From Prostheceraeus crozeri (taxonomy: Eukaryota; Platyhelminthes; Polycladida; Euryleptidae), in contig CAJQUW010001859.1 in NCBI GenBank assembly GCA_907163375.1, positions 744,001-808,000 of the forward strand: a stretch of 64,000 nucleotides of DNA, given 5' to 3'. Both the position numbers and the translations under genes were made by a program. Shown here piece after piece: positions 12,640 to 23,300 of the stretch; the first letter of the stretch is position 1, and every line of letters begins with the position of its first letter. The notes beneath the pieces are model-generated. The model searched no databases, was not told where the DNA came from, and saw nothing but the letters and a program-made list of their open reading frames with translations.

Positions 12640-13759
12640 CACCGGATGAAGTGTATCATCATCTGATTCGTTTAACAGCTGGAAAGCAAAAGGTTCTGAT
12701 CAAATCCCACCAAAACTTTTGAATGTTGCCGCGGGTTTCCTCTCTGAGCCTTTGTCATTTACGTCCAACGAATCGATTGAGACAAAGCCATTCCATCCCT
12801 TTTCAAGCACGCCTATGTAGTTCCAATACCCTAAACATCATCTGCAACTGTAAGTGATTTTCGCCCAGCATCGTTGTCGCCTGCAATTTCAGGAGTGTTT
12901 GAGCGAATAATACTGAGCAATGTTAAACCCCTTTTGCTCTCCTGTTATGGTTCGCATCAGCAGGCTTATCGTCCTGTTGGGTTCGACAACAACCGCACTC
13001 GTTGAGATCAACGAATAGATCACGAGATTTTTGGATTTCAATCATGTTTCGGTGGTCGATGTGTTTTATTTAGACTTATCACGCAGTTTTGACAGAGTTG
13101 CAAAGCAATCGACTAATTAATTTTTTTTAAATGTTTAAGGGTTTAATCATGGCTTCCTGACTTGGCTCCTGTCCTATCTGAATTCGAAGACGTTTTGTGT
13201 GAAAGTTTTGAACGCTTATGGTCCAAGGGTTTCTGTTTGTTCAGGGGTCTCCCAGGTCTCTGTACTTGCGCACTTCTTATTTGCCGCGTTGATGGACTCA
13301 ATTGACTTCTCTGCTAATAACATCGAGTGCGCTACATACGCCGACGATGTAGCAATTATAGAAGGTGTACCTACGAATTGCATATCGTCCATACATCTGA
13401 GCACCTGTGAAAATGTGATTAGTGATGCCGGGCTAACTTTGGACATTACTAAATGTAAACATCTGCGCATTAGCTCTACTCGATCGGATGCACGTACAGT
13501 CTTGGATCATGCTACAGGATTCACAAATGTAAGTTCAGTGAAGATACTGAGTGTTACACTAAGCGATCGCCTTAAGTGCAATCTTCTCTTCTCTAGCATT
13601 CCAGCAACTGCCTCTCAACATTTGAACATCATAAGGTGCATGAAATGCAGTGTCGAATGCGAATCTTATTCAGATACACATAGCATAAACATATTCATGT
13701 ATATCACAGCATCATTACATCTCTATTATTATATATGCTACTCCTGCATTGGGCTACTT
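12640..13759 (+). pseudogene. CR1-like LINE reverse transcriptase, degraded, 5-prime part
   Basis: Fragments in shifting frames give, in order, a KGSDQIPPKLL-like motif, a DLSRSFDRV-like motif A, then from 13199 a clean stretch with GVSQVSVLAHFLF, the catalytic motif YADDVAII and the thumb motif VKILSVTLSDRLK. Just before the break it reads YATPALG. The endonuclease domain that should lie between ORF1 and the reverse transcriptase is missing: the ORF1 stop at 12610 is only about 60 bases from the first polymerase motif. Several frameshifts and stops make the copy dead. The coding sense resumes at 15772 beyond an inserted element. Confidence 0.8.
13752..13759 (+). repeat. target-site duplication of the inserted LINE, left copy
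   Basis: GGCTACTT. The partner at 15772-15779 is GGCTTCTT, one mismatch. Removing the insert and one copy restores a continuous LINE reading (YATPALG followed by LPLTLLQKLKKFQ), which supports this as the true insertion site. Confidence 0.7.
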
Positions 13760-15771
13760 TAGAATAGAATAGAATAGAATATGTTTATTCGATTGACTGA
13801 AAATCACACTTTGCTGAAAAAATAGACATGACATTTCAAGAAATTTCAAGTTAAAGAAAAGTAACGTTAACGCTGGAAGGGTCGAATTCAAATGTACATG
13901 CGGTTATACAGAGAAGTACAGTAAGGGACGAATGATGACGAGCGGCGCTTCGTGTTCTGCTTCATCGCCGCCAAATGTCTCGAACGAGGTAAAGTTTCCG
14001 GGGACAAATGGTGGATAATGGAGAACATGTCACTAAACAGTTTGATAGCCCTATGATCTCTGCGAATTGACAATCGGGTGAATTTTGCACATTCACATGG
14101 AACACCGCAAATTATGCGGTGGCATCTTCTTCTAACTTTCTCCAACATCTCAGAGCATCGTTTGGTAAGTCCAACAAAAACTGGAGAGTTGTATTCCAGG
14201 ATGCTGATTACACACGCATAATAGACTGACATGAGCATATCAGGCGACATATGTGGAAATTTCTTTACTTGCTTGAGCAGATATATGCGCTGGCTGGCCA
14301 ATTTAATGACGCGCGACACATGAGAATCCCATTTTAACCTATCATTGAATGTTACACCCAGGATTTTTAGCGTTGAACACATTGTCAAATTGGGCAGTAT
14401 AAACTGAACATCATTTTGTTTGCAGGACATCATGGCTCTTGTTTTACCTTGATTTAACTCCAGACCATGATTGTCGCACCAACTTTAAATGTTTTCAATT
14501 TCACTTTGGACCTTGTTTTGTAAGGAGGATGCATCGCGAAAAGGAATGACTATCACGACATCATCAGCGTATTTGGTCATCAATGCGTCAGGAGAAGCAG
14601 TTGCAAGAGAACCCATATGAGCGGAGAAAAGGTAGTGAGCAAGAATTGAGCCTTGAACAACACCTGATGTTGTGTCTCTTAATGAACTGAGAGTGAATCC
14701 TTGAATAGTCACTTGCTGTATTCTACCCTTCAAATAGCTGGCGCACCAACGAATGAATGATGGAGGAAGATTTCCGTCACAAAGTGTCTGGATGAGCTGC
14801 TCGTGATTAAGCATGTCAAATGCACGTTTTAGATCAAAGGATATTATAATGACTCCTTTAGTACCTTTCTTGTCCAGATGCTCTGTGGCAAAGTCGTGAA
14901 TACTGATAACAGAGTGAAGAGTCGAAGCTCCTGGACGAAATCCAAACTGAGTGAATGAAAAAAGGGACAACAGTTTTCACGAATAGAGTCAAGGACACAT
15001 TTTTCAAACACCTTTGAGAAAACAGACAATTATGATATTGGTCTGAGGTCATCAATACTCTGACATTTCCTTTTGGGAATAGGTTTTATATGGGCGATTT
15101 TCCATAGTGATGGGAGTTCTGAGGTCTCGATGGACAGGGAAAATAGATGAGTCAAAGGACCGGAGAAGTAAGAGGCTGCAAGACGAATAAGTTTAGGAGG
15201 GATGTTGTCACTACCACACGCTTTTTTGTCTTTTAGGAGGATCAAATGACAAAATACACTCATTTCATTGATGTCAGGATGCCAAAAAGAATCTGAGGTG
15301 GGGATCGAATCAATGATTTGTGACCAGTCAGGAGCGGGAGAGAACGTATCGGCAAATAAATCGTTTATCTTATTGGAAGCAACCTGCAGAGAAGGAAACC
15401 GTTTGAAAAGTTTTGAAAAATTGTCTTTGGACGCAGCATTTAGATCTTCCTTAATTGCATTCCAATAGCCATTCTTTTTGTTCATCATAGCTTTCATCCA
15501 TCGGTCTTTTGCCTTTGAAATCTCGGACTGAATTTTTGCTTTGTAATGGTGGTATAATGAGTATTGCCTTTTGCGATAAGCTTCAAACCGGCAGTTTATC
15601 AAATGCTTCAGCAGAGGATTCATCCAGGGCTTGTCATTAGGTGACATTTCAATGAAAACAAAAGGGGCTTCCTTTAGTGCTTGCGTGATAACATCGTGGA
15701 AGTAGAAGCACTACGGTACACCTCATTTTATAAAAAGTAGACCAGTTCACAGAGCCCAAACGATTTAAAAA
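13760..15771 (-). mobile_element. 5-prime-truncated CR1-like LINE inserted in another LINE
   Basis: A minus-strand LINE about 2.0 kb long. Its 3-prime end on that strand is a tandem ATTCT run (13760-13785), the kind of short terminal repeat typical of CR1 elements. It has lost the ORF1 and endonuclease regions and starts at a connector-like stretch before the reverse transcriptase. It lies inside the older plus-strand LINE. Confidence 0.85.
13888..15647 (-). pseudogene. LINE reverse transcriptase, three frames
   Basis: Minus-strand frames at 15030-15647, 14485-14970 and 13888-14433 follow one another. The first has PWMNPLLKHLI, the GYWNAIKEDL connector and KKACGSDNIPPKLIRLA. The second has FGFRPGASTLHSV, motif A SFDLKRAFDMLNHEQL, SGVVQGSILAHYLF and the catalytic KYADDVVIV. 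The third has the thumb motif LKILGVTFNDRLKWDSHV and the C-terminal helices ending in SLYNRMYI. The protein would copy LINE RNA into DNA at a nicked target. It needs a frameshift near 15000 and a stop near 14480 to be bypassed, so it is dead but not very old. The GSILAH variant is shared with the plus-strand LINE it sits in, so both copies belong to one lineage. Confidence 0.88.
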
Positions 15772-15779
15772 GGCTTCTT
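15772..15779 (+). repeat. target-site duplication of the inserted LINE, right copy
   Basis: GGCTTCTT, one mismatch from GGCTACTT at 13752-13759. Confidence 0.7.
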
Positions 15780-16056
15780 GCCGTTGACTCTACTCCAAAA
15801 ACTTAAGAAGTTTCAAAGACGTTCCCACAAATTAATTTGCGGTGACTCTTTTATGTGTCGTAAATTTCCAGATTTATCGCATAGGCCTAAGCACATTGTG
15901 TATACAATTCGATTACAAGAACCATCAGAAAATTCTCTTCTCATCCATTGTATCATATTGTGCCTTCTCGTCTCCCGTTTTCCAGACAACTCAGGATGCC
16001 CTTATTCTCATACGATGATGAAAATCATCCCAGCAGCAATTTATAATAGAATATAA
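15775..16056 (+). pseudogene. C-terminal end of the interrupted plus-strand LINE
   Basis: Reads LPLTLLQKLKKFQRRSHKLICG and ends PAAIYNRI, the usual closing helices of CR1-group reverse transcriptases. It is the continuation of the copy that stops at 13759. It contains at least one frame disturbance near residue 60. Confidence 0.75.
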
Positions 16057-16526
16057 TGCTTACTAATTTAAATTATTAATTAAAGTAGTCCTAATGAGGA
16101 CTGATGGCGTTCTCCAATCCACAAGTATACAAAGGCAATGCTACTGTAACCATTGGATTAATCATTTCTTAAAAGTTGGCCCAATGTCCGGTAAAAGTGG
16201 AAATCTTAAGACTTGAAGCACTGCTGATTCTTACTGTTGATATACTAACACCATAGATTCCAAACACTGCCGCATACACGTTTAAAACAGACGTCTAATA
16301 TACTGTACCGACGGCAGATGCTGATAGTGGAAATAGAATAGGACAATGGTCACCATAGGATCAGGAAATTAAAAATGGATATTATAAAACAACTTGAGAC
16401 TGATGGATAAAAATAGGAAAAGTGGAGGTAAAACATTCAACGATGCTACTACACCGATTACAAATGAACTATATCTGACACTACACATGATGGATAAAAG
16501 TAAGAGTGGATAAGTGGAAAGTGGAT
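16057..16526. other. probable LINE 3-prime untranslated region and spacer
   Basis: No gene. The first 100 bases are AT-rich and follow the LINE stop. The last 40 bases carry GGATAA/GTGGA-type repeats up to the target duplication of the Polinton. Confidence 0.4.
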
Positions 16527-16532
16527 AATGGA
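16527..16532 (+). repeat. Polinton target-site duplication, left
   Basis: AATGGA, repeated exactly at 45207-45212 on the far side of the element. Six-base duplications are the hallmark of Polinton/Maverick integration. Confidence 0.9.
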
Positions 16533-16697
16533 AGTAGTAACAAAAGGTCCAGAATAAACACAGCGCGCCCTCCCCCCCCTCTGGAACGACAGAGGTTGTG
16601 GTCTGTCGTGGTGTGCCGGCCAGGTGGGTTCGCAAACTGTTCGCTGACTCCCCCCCCCTCTGCAACGACAGAGTGTGAGACTCGAGTGAGTTGGTCC
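16533..16697. repeat. left terminal inverted repeat tip with C-tracts
   Basis: The outermost 165 bases hold two related units, each a run of eight or nine C followed by TCTGGAACGACAGAG or TCTGCAACGACAGAG. The inverted partner is at about 45042-45206. Confidence 0.85.
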
Positions 16698-16804
16698 GAC
16701 CGCCTGGTTGACTTGGGCGACCGTCCAGGTTGACGTGGGCGACCGTCTAGGTTGACGTGGGCGACCGTCTAGGTTGACGTGGGCGACCGTCTAGGTTGTC
16801 GTGG
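16698..16804. repeat. 22-bp minisatellite near left tip (five units)
   Basis: Five head-to-tail copies of GACCGTCTAGGTTGACGTGG plus GC, the outer ones slightly diverged. Mirrored at 44935-45041. Confidence 0.9.
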
Positions 16805-18060
16805 ATGGTGAAATGGCTGCCAGATTCGGATTCAGCGTAAAATTCTGCATCTGTGGTGTGATTTCCAGCTCAATCGGCGAGAAAAAATTTTTCTTCAAAA
16901 TTTTAACAGAGTTAAAATTTGGGACGTTTTGGTGTGTAGCGCCCAAACGAGCCATCGGATGAGAAAACGGAGGGCAGATTCGGATTCAGCGTGAAATTCT
17001 GCATCGGTAGGGTGAGTTTCAAGTCAATCGGAGTGAAAAAATTTTCGCTGACGTCCCCCCCCTCTGGACAGCTTGCTTCGATTTTGGCTTCCAGTGGACG
17101 GATTTTGTCGTGCGATAGCTCGTTTGAAAGCTAAGAGTGAGACAAATTCAGTGAAAGAAACGGCTTGTTCCTATCTGTCTTCGTTTGGATGTCAGACGCC
17201 ATTTAAGATTTTGGGAACATTGGCAAAAAACGACAGAGTTAGAATTTGGGACGTTTTGGGCTGTAGCTTCAAAACGAAGCATCGGATTGGAAAACGGATT
17301 TCAGATTTGGAATCAGCGTGAAATTCTCTATCTGTATGGTGAGTTTCAAGTCAATTGGCGAGAAAAAATTTTCAACATTTTTCGAAAAAACGACAGAGTT
17401 AGAATTTGGGACGTTTTGGTGTGTGGCGCCCAAACGAACCATCGGATGGGAAAACGGAGGCCAGATTCGGATTCAGCGTCAAATTCTGCATCCGTATGGT
17501 GAATTTGAACGCCATCGGAGAGAAAAAATTTTCGCTGACGTCCCCCCCCCCTCTGGTCAGCTTGCTTCGATTTTGGCTTCCAGTGGACGGATTTTGTCGT
17601 GCGATAGCTCGTTTGAAAGCTAAGAGTGAGAAAAATTCACTGAAAGAAACGGCTTGTTCCTATCTGTCTTCGTTTAGATGTGAGACGCCATTTAAGATTT
17701 TGGGACATTGGCGAAAAACGACAGAGTTAGAATTTGGGACGTTTTGGGCTGTAGCTTCAAAACGAAGCATCGGATTGGAAAACGGATTTCAGATTTGGAA
17801 TCAGCGTCAAATTCTTTATCTGTATGGTAAGTTTCATATCAATCGGAGAGTTTCGAGTCAATCGGCGAGAGAAATGTTCAACATTTTTCGGAAAAACGAG
17901 AGTTAGAATTTTTGCGATGGCTGCCTTCTGTAGAGCCAAAACGAAGCATCGGATGGGAAAACGGAGGCCAGATTCGGATTCAGCGTCAAATTCTACATGG
18001 AAATGAAGTATTTCCAGCTCAATCGGAGCACTAGAACCGGAGATAGACGGGATTTTTAGT
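16805..18060. repeat. satellite array in the left arm (short version)
   Basis: About two and a half units of the roughly 489-bp satellite that fills 35.4-44.9 kb in the opposite orientation. Each unit joins a long (about 328 bp) and a short (about 161 bp) submonomer, both containing the word GCATCGGAT or close variants, and has a C-tract next to GACGT. Open frames here are by-products of the repeat. Confidence 0.9.
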
Positions 18061-18103
18061 GTTTGGATGATGGGTATTACGTCATCAGCTGATCGCCACA
18101 CAC

Positions 18104-18111
18104 TATATAAG
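18104..18111 (+). promoter_or_regulatory. inward-facing TATA promoter of left arm
   Basis: TATATAAG, preceded by TACGTCATCAGCTGATCG, which contains a CRE-like TACGTCA and the 10-bp palindrome ATCAGCTGAT. A good splice donor, CAGAG followed by GTAGGT, begins at 18160, about 50 bases downstream. This is the arrangement of a promoter with a short first exon pointing into the element. The right arm has the same box at 35311-35318 on the minus strand. Confidence 0.6.
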
Positions 18112-18589
18112 CTGGGAACCGACGGAGACTTTTCATTTAGAGGAGAACGATTGTCAGAGGTAGGTCGTCTCTCTGAGCTCCGATGATAGCTTCGGACATT
18201 CCAAATCCCGAGTTTCTGTAAGAAACCGACTTAGAAAATTTCATTGCTGATATCAGCTAAGGCGTCAGACTTAGAGATTCGCCAGGAGATGGCCTTCGTC
18301 TCCAGGCCATAAAAGACTCCAAAACTTTAAAGGCTCGTAACTTTGCTTCTACAAGTCCGTTTGACTTGATTCAAAAAAGGTTCGGTCGCTATTGACCTGT
18401 CCTAAGTGATGGACTACTTATAAAATTTCATAAGTAGTGCTAAAAAGTTGAAAAATTTAAATTCACTAGTTTTGGAGGTTTTCTGGGGTTTTCGACCCTG
18501 CTGAAGTCAATGAAAGCATTTTTAATGATGTCTGAGCCAGTCTTCTCATGCTATAAGCGGCTTTTCACTGAAAGCGAGCAAGACACGGA

Positions 18590-18790
18590 GAGTTTTGCTG
18601 TAATATTCCACTGACAGGGTGTTCCTTCGGGACGGCGGACGATGCCGTAGTGATAAGTGTGGCAAGGGAATGTGTCATATTTGAGACCGTAACCGCTGGG
18701 GCAACTCATGTTGGGCATTTGACACAGCTCTCAACGTAGCACTTTGAACGCCAATCGGTTGAGTCTTAGCTATCTTGTCATGGGTGGCCT
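18590..18790 (+). repeat. arm module A, possible structured RNA
   Basis: Shares GTTCCTTCGGGACGGCGG, then CATGTTGGGC and CTCAACGT, with module B downstream. ACGGC (18632-18636) and GCCGT (18644-18648) form a hairpin with a 7-base loop, and CACT (18609-18612) with AGTG (18649-18652) closes an outer stem. The second copy is in the right arm at about 34625-34830. Confidence 0.55.
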
Positions 18791-19259
18791 CTAAACATCT
18801 CCATTGCAAAACGCTGGTGAATCAAGCTCTCTACGGCTTGCTATCAAGCTGATCAAAGCAATAACTTGGGATGTTTCCTCAAGGTTTTCAAGTATGCTGA
18901 GTTCAAATCTGCTATCAGATTTCAAATTCAACTAAGACTAAGGCAGCTTTGAGGGGTTAGATCCCAGCTACTGTTCACTACCTTTGACTCGGCGTTGCTG
19001 TTACCACTTCGGGGCAGTGACAATGATGTCTTAAGCTGTAAAGAGCGGGTATCGGGGAAGATCTCTCACTTCCCTAGTGATCAGTACAAGGCCTTCGGGC
19101 TGTCGACGGGATCGAGTGCCACTCACTACACTCAAATCTATCATTCCTCACTAAGTGTAAATTACTGACTATACATTTGTCCTGCTATCAGGTTATTTTT
19201 GACTTGCTATCTAGTTGAATAGTCTCTTGCTATCAAGAGATTCACTTCTACTCATAAAG

Positions 19260-19475
19260 CACATCATCGCTGTAATACCTCCTTTGCTCGAGCGTTCCTT
19301 CGGGACGGCGGGTACTGCCGTAGAGGGATTGTGTTGCACGGGTTGTTCGTCGTTTGTTAGACCGAAACCTCTGAGCCGTTGCTCATGTTGGGCGTTCGAC
19401 TTCATACTCAACGTGACGCTTTCTCTCGCCAGGTCAGAGTACTTCAGCCATTCGACAAAGGTTAGTCTTTATGAT
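19260..19475 (+). repeat. arm module B, possible structured RNA
   Basis: Has the same layout as module A: ACGGC (19305-19309) pairs with GCCGT (19317-19321) around a different 7-base loop, and the outer stem is CCTTT (19281-19285) with AGAGG (19322-19326) at the same spacing as in A. It ends GACAAAGGTTAGT, which could serve as a splice donor. Copies lie in the right arm (about 33945-34150) and, more diverged, ahead of the polymerase gene (31130-31345). An 89-codon open frame over it is probably incidental. Confidence 0.55.
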
Positions 19476-19734
19476 ATGGAGTAGAGTGAAATGTAATTCA
19501 TTAAATGTCCCTTCAATGATTGCTCCCATGATAAACGTTGATGAGACAAATGAAATGATTCTCATCTTCCCTTTTCAATGATTGAAATCTACTAACACAC
19601 TACCGTATAATCGTCCACTATGGGGCAAGACATGATAGAGCCTCCACGCGGTTTGCCCTGGGCAGTCTTTAGACTGGCGAATACTATCATTAAGTTGAAT
19701 CTGTTATCAGTCAACTTGAACGTTGCAAATGAAG

Positions 19735-19951
19735 TTCGGTGTAATACTTCCTTTCGACGGGTGTTCCTGTAAAGGGCGGCGGTGAAACCCGTAGCTATGT
19801 ATACCGCAAGGGACATTTGGCAATGGTCAATCTTGTTAAACCTCTCTGCGTCATGTTTGCAAGTGATTGCCGCTGTCTCAACGTAGTATGCATTCGCGCC
19901 AGGGCGACATTTAGCCAACTGTCGAAGGTTGCCTAAAACTTTCCATTGCAT
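19735..19951 (+). repeat. arm module C, possible structured RNA
   Basis: A more distant relative of A and B, beginning GTGTAATACTTCC, with GTTCC, GGCGG, CTCAACGT and CGCCAGG in the same order. ACGGGT upstream can pair with ACCCGT downstream. The mirror copy is at about 33471-33690. A 119-codon frame on the opposite strand is identical in both arms but shows no domain. Confidence 0.45.
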
Positions 19952-19972
19952 ACGTTATGAGAACCATGAGTT

Positions 19973-20170
19973 CTACCTGTCTCTATCAATGAGACGAATT
20001 GATGAATGGAATGAAATGGGAGGACACTCACGCGCCACACGCAACATAACACACTTCTCTCTTTCGTAGTCTAACAAGCTCTTTACACATGGATCGCAGT
20101 CGATTGCTATCCCTGTATCAGAAGTGTAAGCTATCTTAATTTTATTTGACACTATTTCATCTATCATCAT
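19973..20170 (-). CDS. conserved small arm ORF, unknown function
   Basis: A 65-codon frame starting MMIDEIVSNKIKIAYTSDTG, facing outward. The right-arm copy (33252-33449, plus strand) differs by one residue. Its first 35 residues are repeated once more about 200 bases further in (20274-20415 region), where most differences are conservative (for example A to T and I to M), which is more like a coding duplication than random drift. No known family is recognised. It could equally be part of a non-coding module. Confidence 0.25.
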   Translation of the reverse strand: MMIDEIVSNKIKIAYTSDTGIAIDCDPCVKSLLDYEREKCVMLRVARECPPISFHSSIRLIDRDR

Positions 20171-20399
20171 CGCCCATATGAAATGTTTTAAGATTTACAA
20201 GTTAGACTAAGCGTGCTACTATTTCCAAATGAAGAAGTATACATGGTTAAATCATCCACTTAAGCCCATCCGTAGTCTAACAAGCTCTTTACACATGGAT
20301 CGCAGTCGATTGTTATCCCTGTATCAGAAGTGTAAGCCATCTTAGGTTTATTTAACACTATTTCATCTACCATCATCACCCATATGAAGTGTCATAAGA

Positions 20400-23300
20400 T
20401 TTACAAGTTAGAAATAAAGTTTCAATAGTGTATGCGTTAGAAATAAAGGTGTAACTGTTTGTAAAAATAAGATCGCAAGATTTACTAGTTTACAAGTTAG
20501 ACTAAGTGTAAATTAAAAATAAAATTATAACTGTTTCAAGAGTTTACAAGTCAGAAATTAAGTTTTAGCTGTTTGTATATCAAAATAAAGTTTCAAGAGT
20601 TTACAAGTTAGAAATAAAGTTTCAATAGTGTATATGTTAGAAATAAAGGTGTAACTGTTTGTAAAAATAAGATCGCAAGATTTACTAGTTTACAAGTTAG
20701 ACTAAGTGTAAATTAAAAATAAAATTATAACTGTTTCAAGAGTTTACAAGTTAGAAATTAAGTTTTAGCTGTTTGTATATCAAAATAAAGTTTCAAGAGT
20801 TTACAAGTTAGAAATAAAGTTTCAATAGTGTATATGTTAGAAATAAAGGTGTAACTGTTTGTAAAAATAAGATCGCAAGATTTACTAGTTTACAAGTTAG
20901 ACTAAGTGTAAATTAAAAATAAAATTATAACTGTTTCAAGAGTTTACAAGTTAGAAATCAAGTTTTAGCTGTTTGTATATCAAAATAAAGTTTCAAGAGT
21001 TTACAAATTAGAAATAAAGTTTCAATAGTGTATATGTTAGAAATAAAGGTGTGACTGTTTGTAAAAAATAAGATCGCAAGATTTACTAGTTTACAAGTTA
21101 GACTAAGTGTAAATTAAAAATAAATTATAACTGTTCACGTGTTAAAGCGTTGATGCAACGATGAACAATTAATAAGCTGAAAAGTTTTAGATTCACTTTA
21201 ACATTATCATATGTTTACAGATAGAAATGTATTACAGCAAAGCTACTTCATGAGTTAGTTTGCCAGGAGTGTATCATCTCAAACTTTTACTCCGACTGTG
21301 GAACATTGATTTCCATGATGAAGATTTAAATAGTTAGATTCGATGGCGAACAAGATTTACTAGTTTACAAGTTGGACAAAGTGTTCTACTATTTGTAAAT
21401 GAAAGATATCATTTCAACAGTTTAGCAGTTAGAAATAAAGTTTCAACAGTCTACAAGTTAAAAATAAAATTATAACTGTTTCAAGAGTTTACAAGTTAGA
21501 AATTAATTTTTAATGGTGTATACGTTAGAAATAAAGTTTTAGCTGTTTGTATATCAAAATGAAGTTTCAAGAGTTTACAAGTTAAGAATAAAGTTCTATC
21601 TGCTTGTATGTTAGAAATAAAACAAAGTTTCAACCGTTAACAAGTTAAAAATAAAGTTTCAATAGTTTACAAGTTAAGAATAAAGTTTCAATAGTGTATG
21701 TGTATATTAAGAATAAAGTTTTATCTGTTTCTATGATAGAAATAAAACAAAGTTTCAACCGTTTACAAGTTAAAAATAAAGTTTCAATAGTTTACAAGTT
21801 AAGAATAAAGTTTCAATAGTGTGCATGTTCAGAATAAAGTTCTATCTGTTTCTATGATAGAAATAAAACAAATTTTCAACCGTTTACAAGTTAGAAATAA
21901 AGTTTCACCAGTGTACAAGTTAGAAATAAAGTTTCAATAGTTTATATGTTAGAAATAAAGCTTTATCTGTTTACATGTTAGAAACAAAATAAAGTTTCAA
22001 CAGTTTAAAAGATAAAAACTAAAGTTTCAATGGTGTATACGTTAGAAATAAAGTTTTAGCTGTTTGTATATCAAAATAAAGTTTCAAGAGTTTACAAGTT
22101 AGAAATAAAGTTTCAATAGTGTATATGTTAGAAATAAAGGTGTAACTGTTTGTAAAATAAGATCGCAAGATTTACTAGTTTGCAAGTTAGACTTAGCGTT
22201 CTACTATTTGTAAGTGAAAGATATAGTTTCAACAGTTTACAGATTAAAAATAAAGTTTGAACAGTGTGTATGTTGGAAATAAAGTTTAAGCTGTTTGTGT
22301 GTTAGAAATAAAACAAAGTTTCAATAGTTTACAAGTTAAAAATAAAGTTTCAATAGTTTACAAGTTAAGAATGAAGTTTCAATAGTGTGCATATATTAAG
22401 AATAAAGTTTCATCTGTTTGTATGATAGAAATAAAACAAAGTTTTAACCGTTTGCAAGTTAAAAATAAAGTTTCAATAGTTTACAAGTTAAGAATAAAGT
22501 TTCAATAGTGCGTATGTTACGAATAAAGTTCTATCTGTTTATATGTTAGAAATAGAATGAAATTTCACCAGTTTACAAGTTAAGAATAAAGTTCTATCTG
22601 TTAGTATGTTAGAAATAAAACAAAGTTTCAACCGTTTACAAGTTAAAAATAAAGTTTTATCTGTTTGTATGTTAGAAATAGAGTAAAGTTTCAACCGTTA
22701 ACAAGTTAAAAATAAAGTTTCAATAGTTTGCAAGTTAAGACTAATGTTTCAATAGTGCATATGTTAAGAATAAAGTTTTATCTGTTTGTATGTTAGAAAT
22801 AAAATGAAGCTTCACCAGTTTACAAGTTAACAATAAAGTTTTATCAGCTTGTATGTTAGAAATAAAATGAAGTTTCATCAGTTTACAAGTTAAGAATAAA
22901 GTTTTATCTGTTTGCATGTTAGAAATAGAATAAAGTTTCAACCGTTAACAAGTTAAAAATAAAGTTTCAAGAGTTTACAAGTTAGAAATAAAGTTTCAAT
23001 AGTGTATATGTTAGAAATAGAGTTTTATCTGTTTGTTAAAATATGATTGCAGGATTTAATAGTTTGCAAGTTAGACTAAGCGTTCTACTATTTGTAAGTG
23101 AAAGATATAGTTTCAACAGTTTACAGATTAAAAATAAAGTTTCAACAGTGTGTATGTTGGAAATAAAGTTTAAGCTGTTTGTGTGTTAGAAATAAAACAA
23201 AGTTTCAACCGTTAACAAGTTAAAAATAAAGTTTCAATAGTTTACAAGTTAAGAATGAAGTTTCAATAGTGTGTGTGTATATTAAGAATAAAGTTTTATC

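Noticed and set aside
19215-19951. 89- and 119-codon frames identical in both arms
   Set aside because: Identity follows from the arms being copies. Both frames cover the hairpin modules, show no domain, and lie on opposite strands with respect to the module homology. Treated as non-coding.
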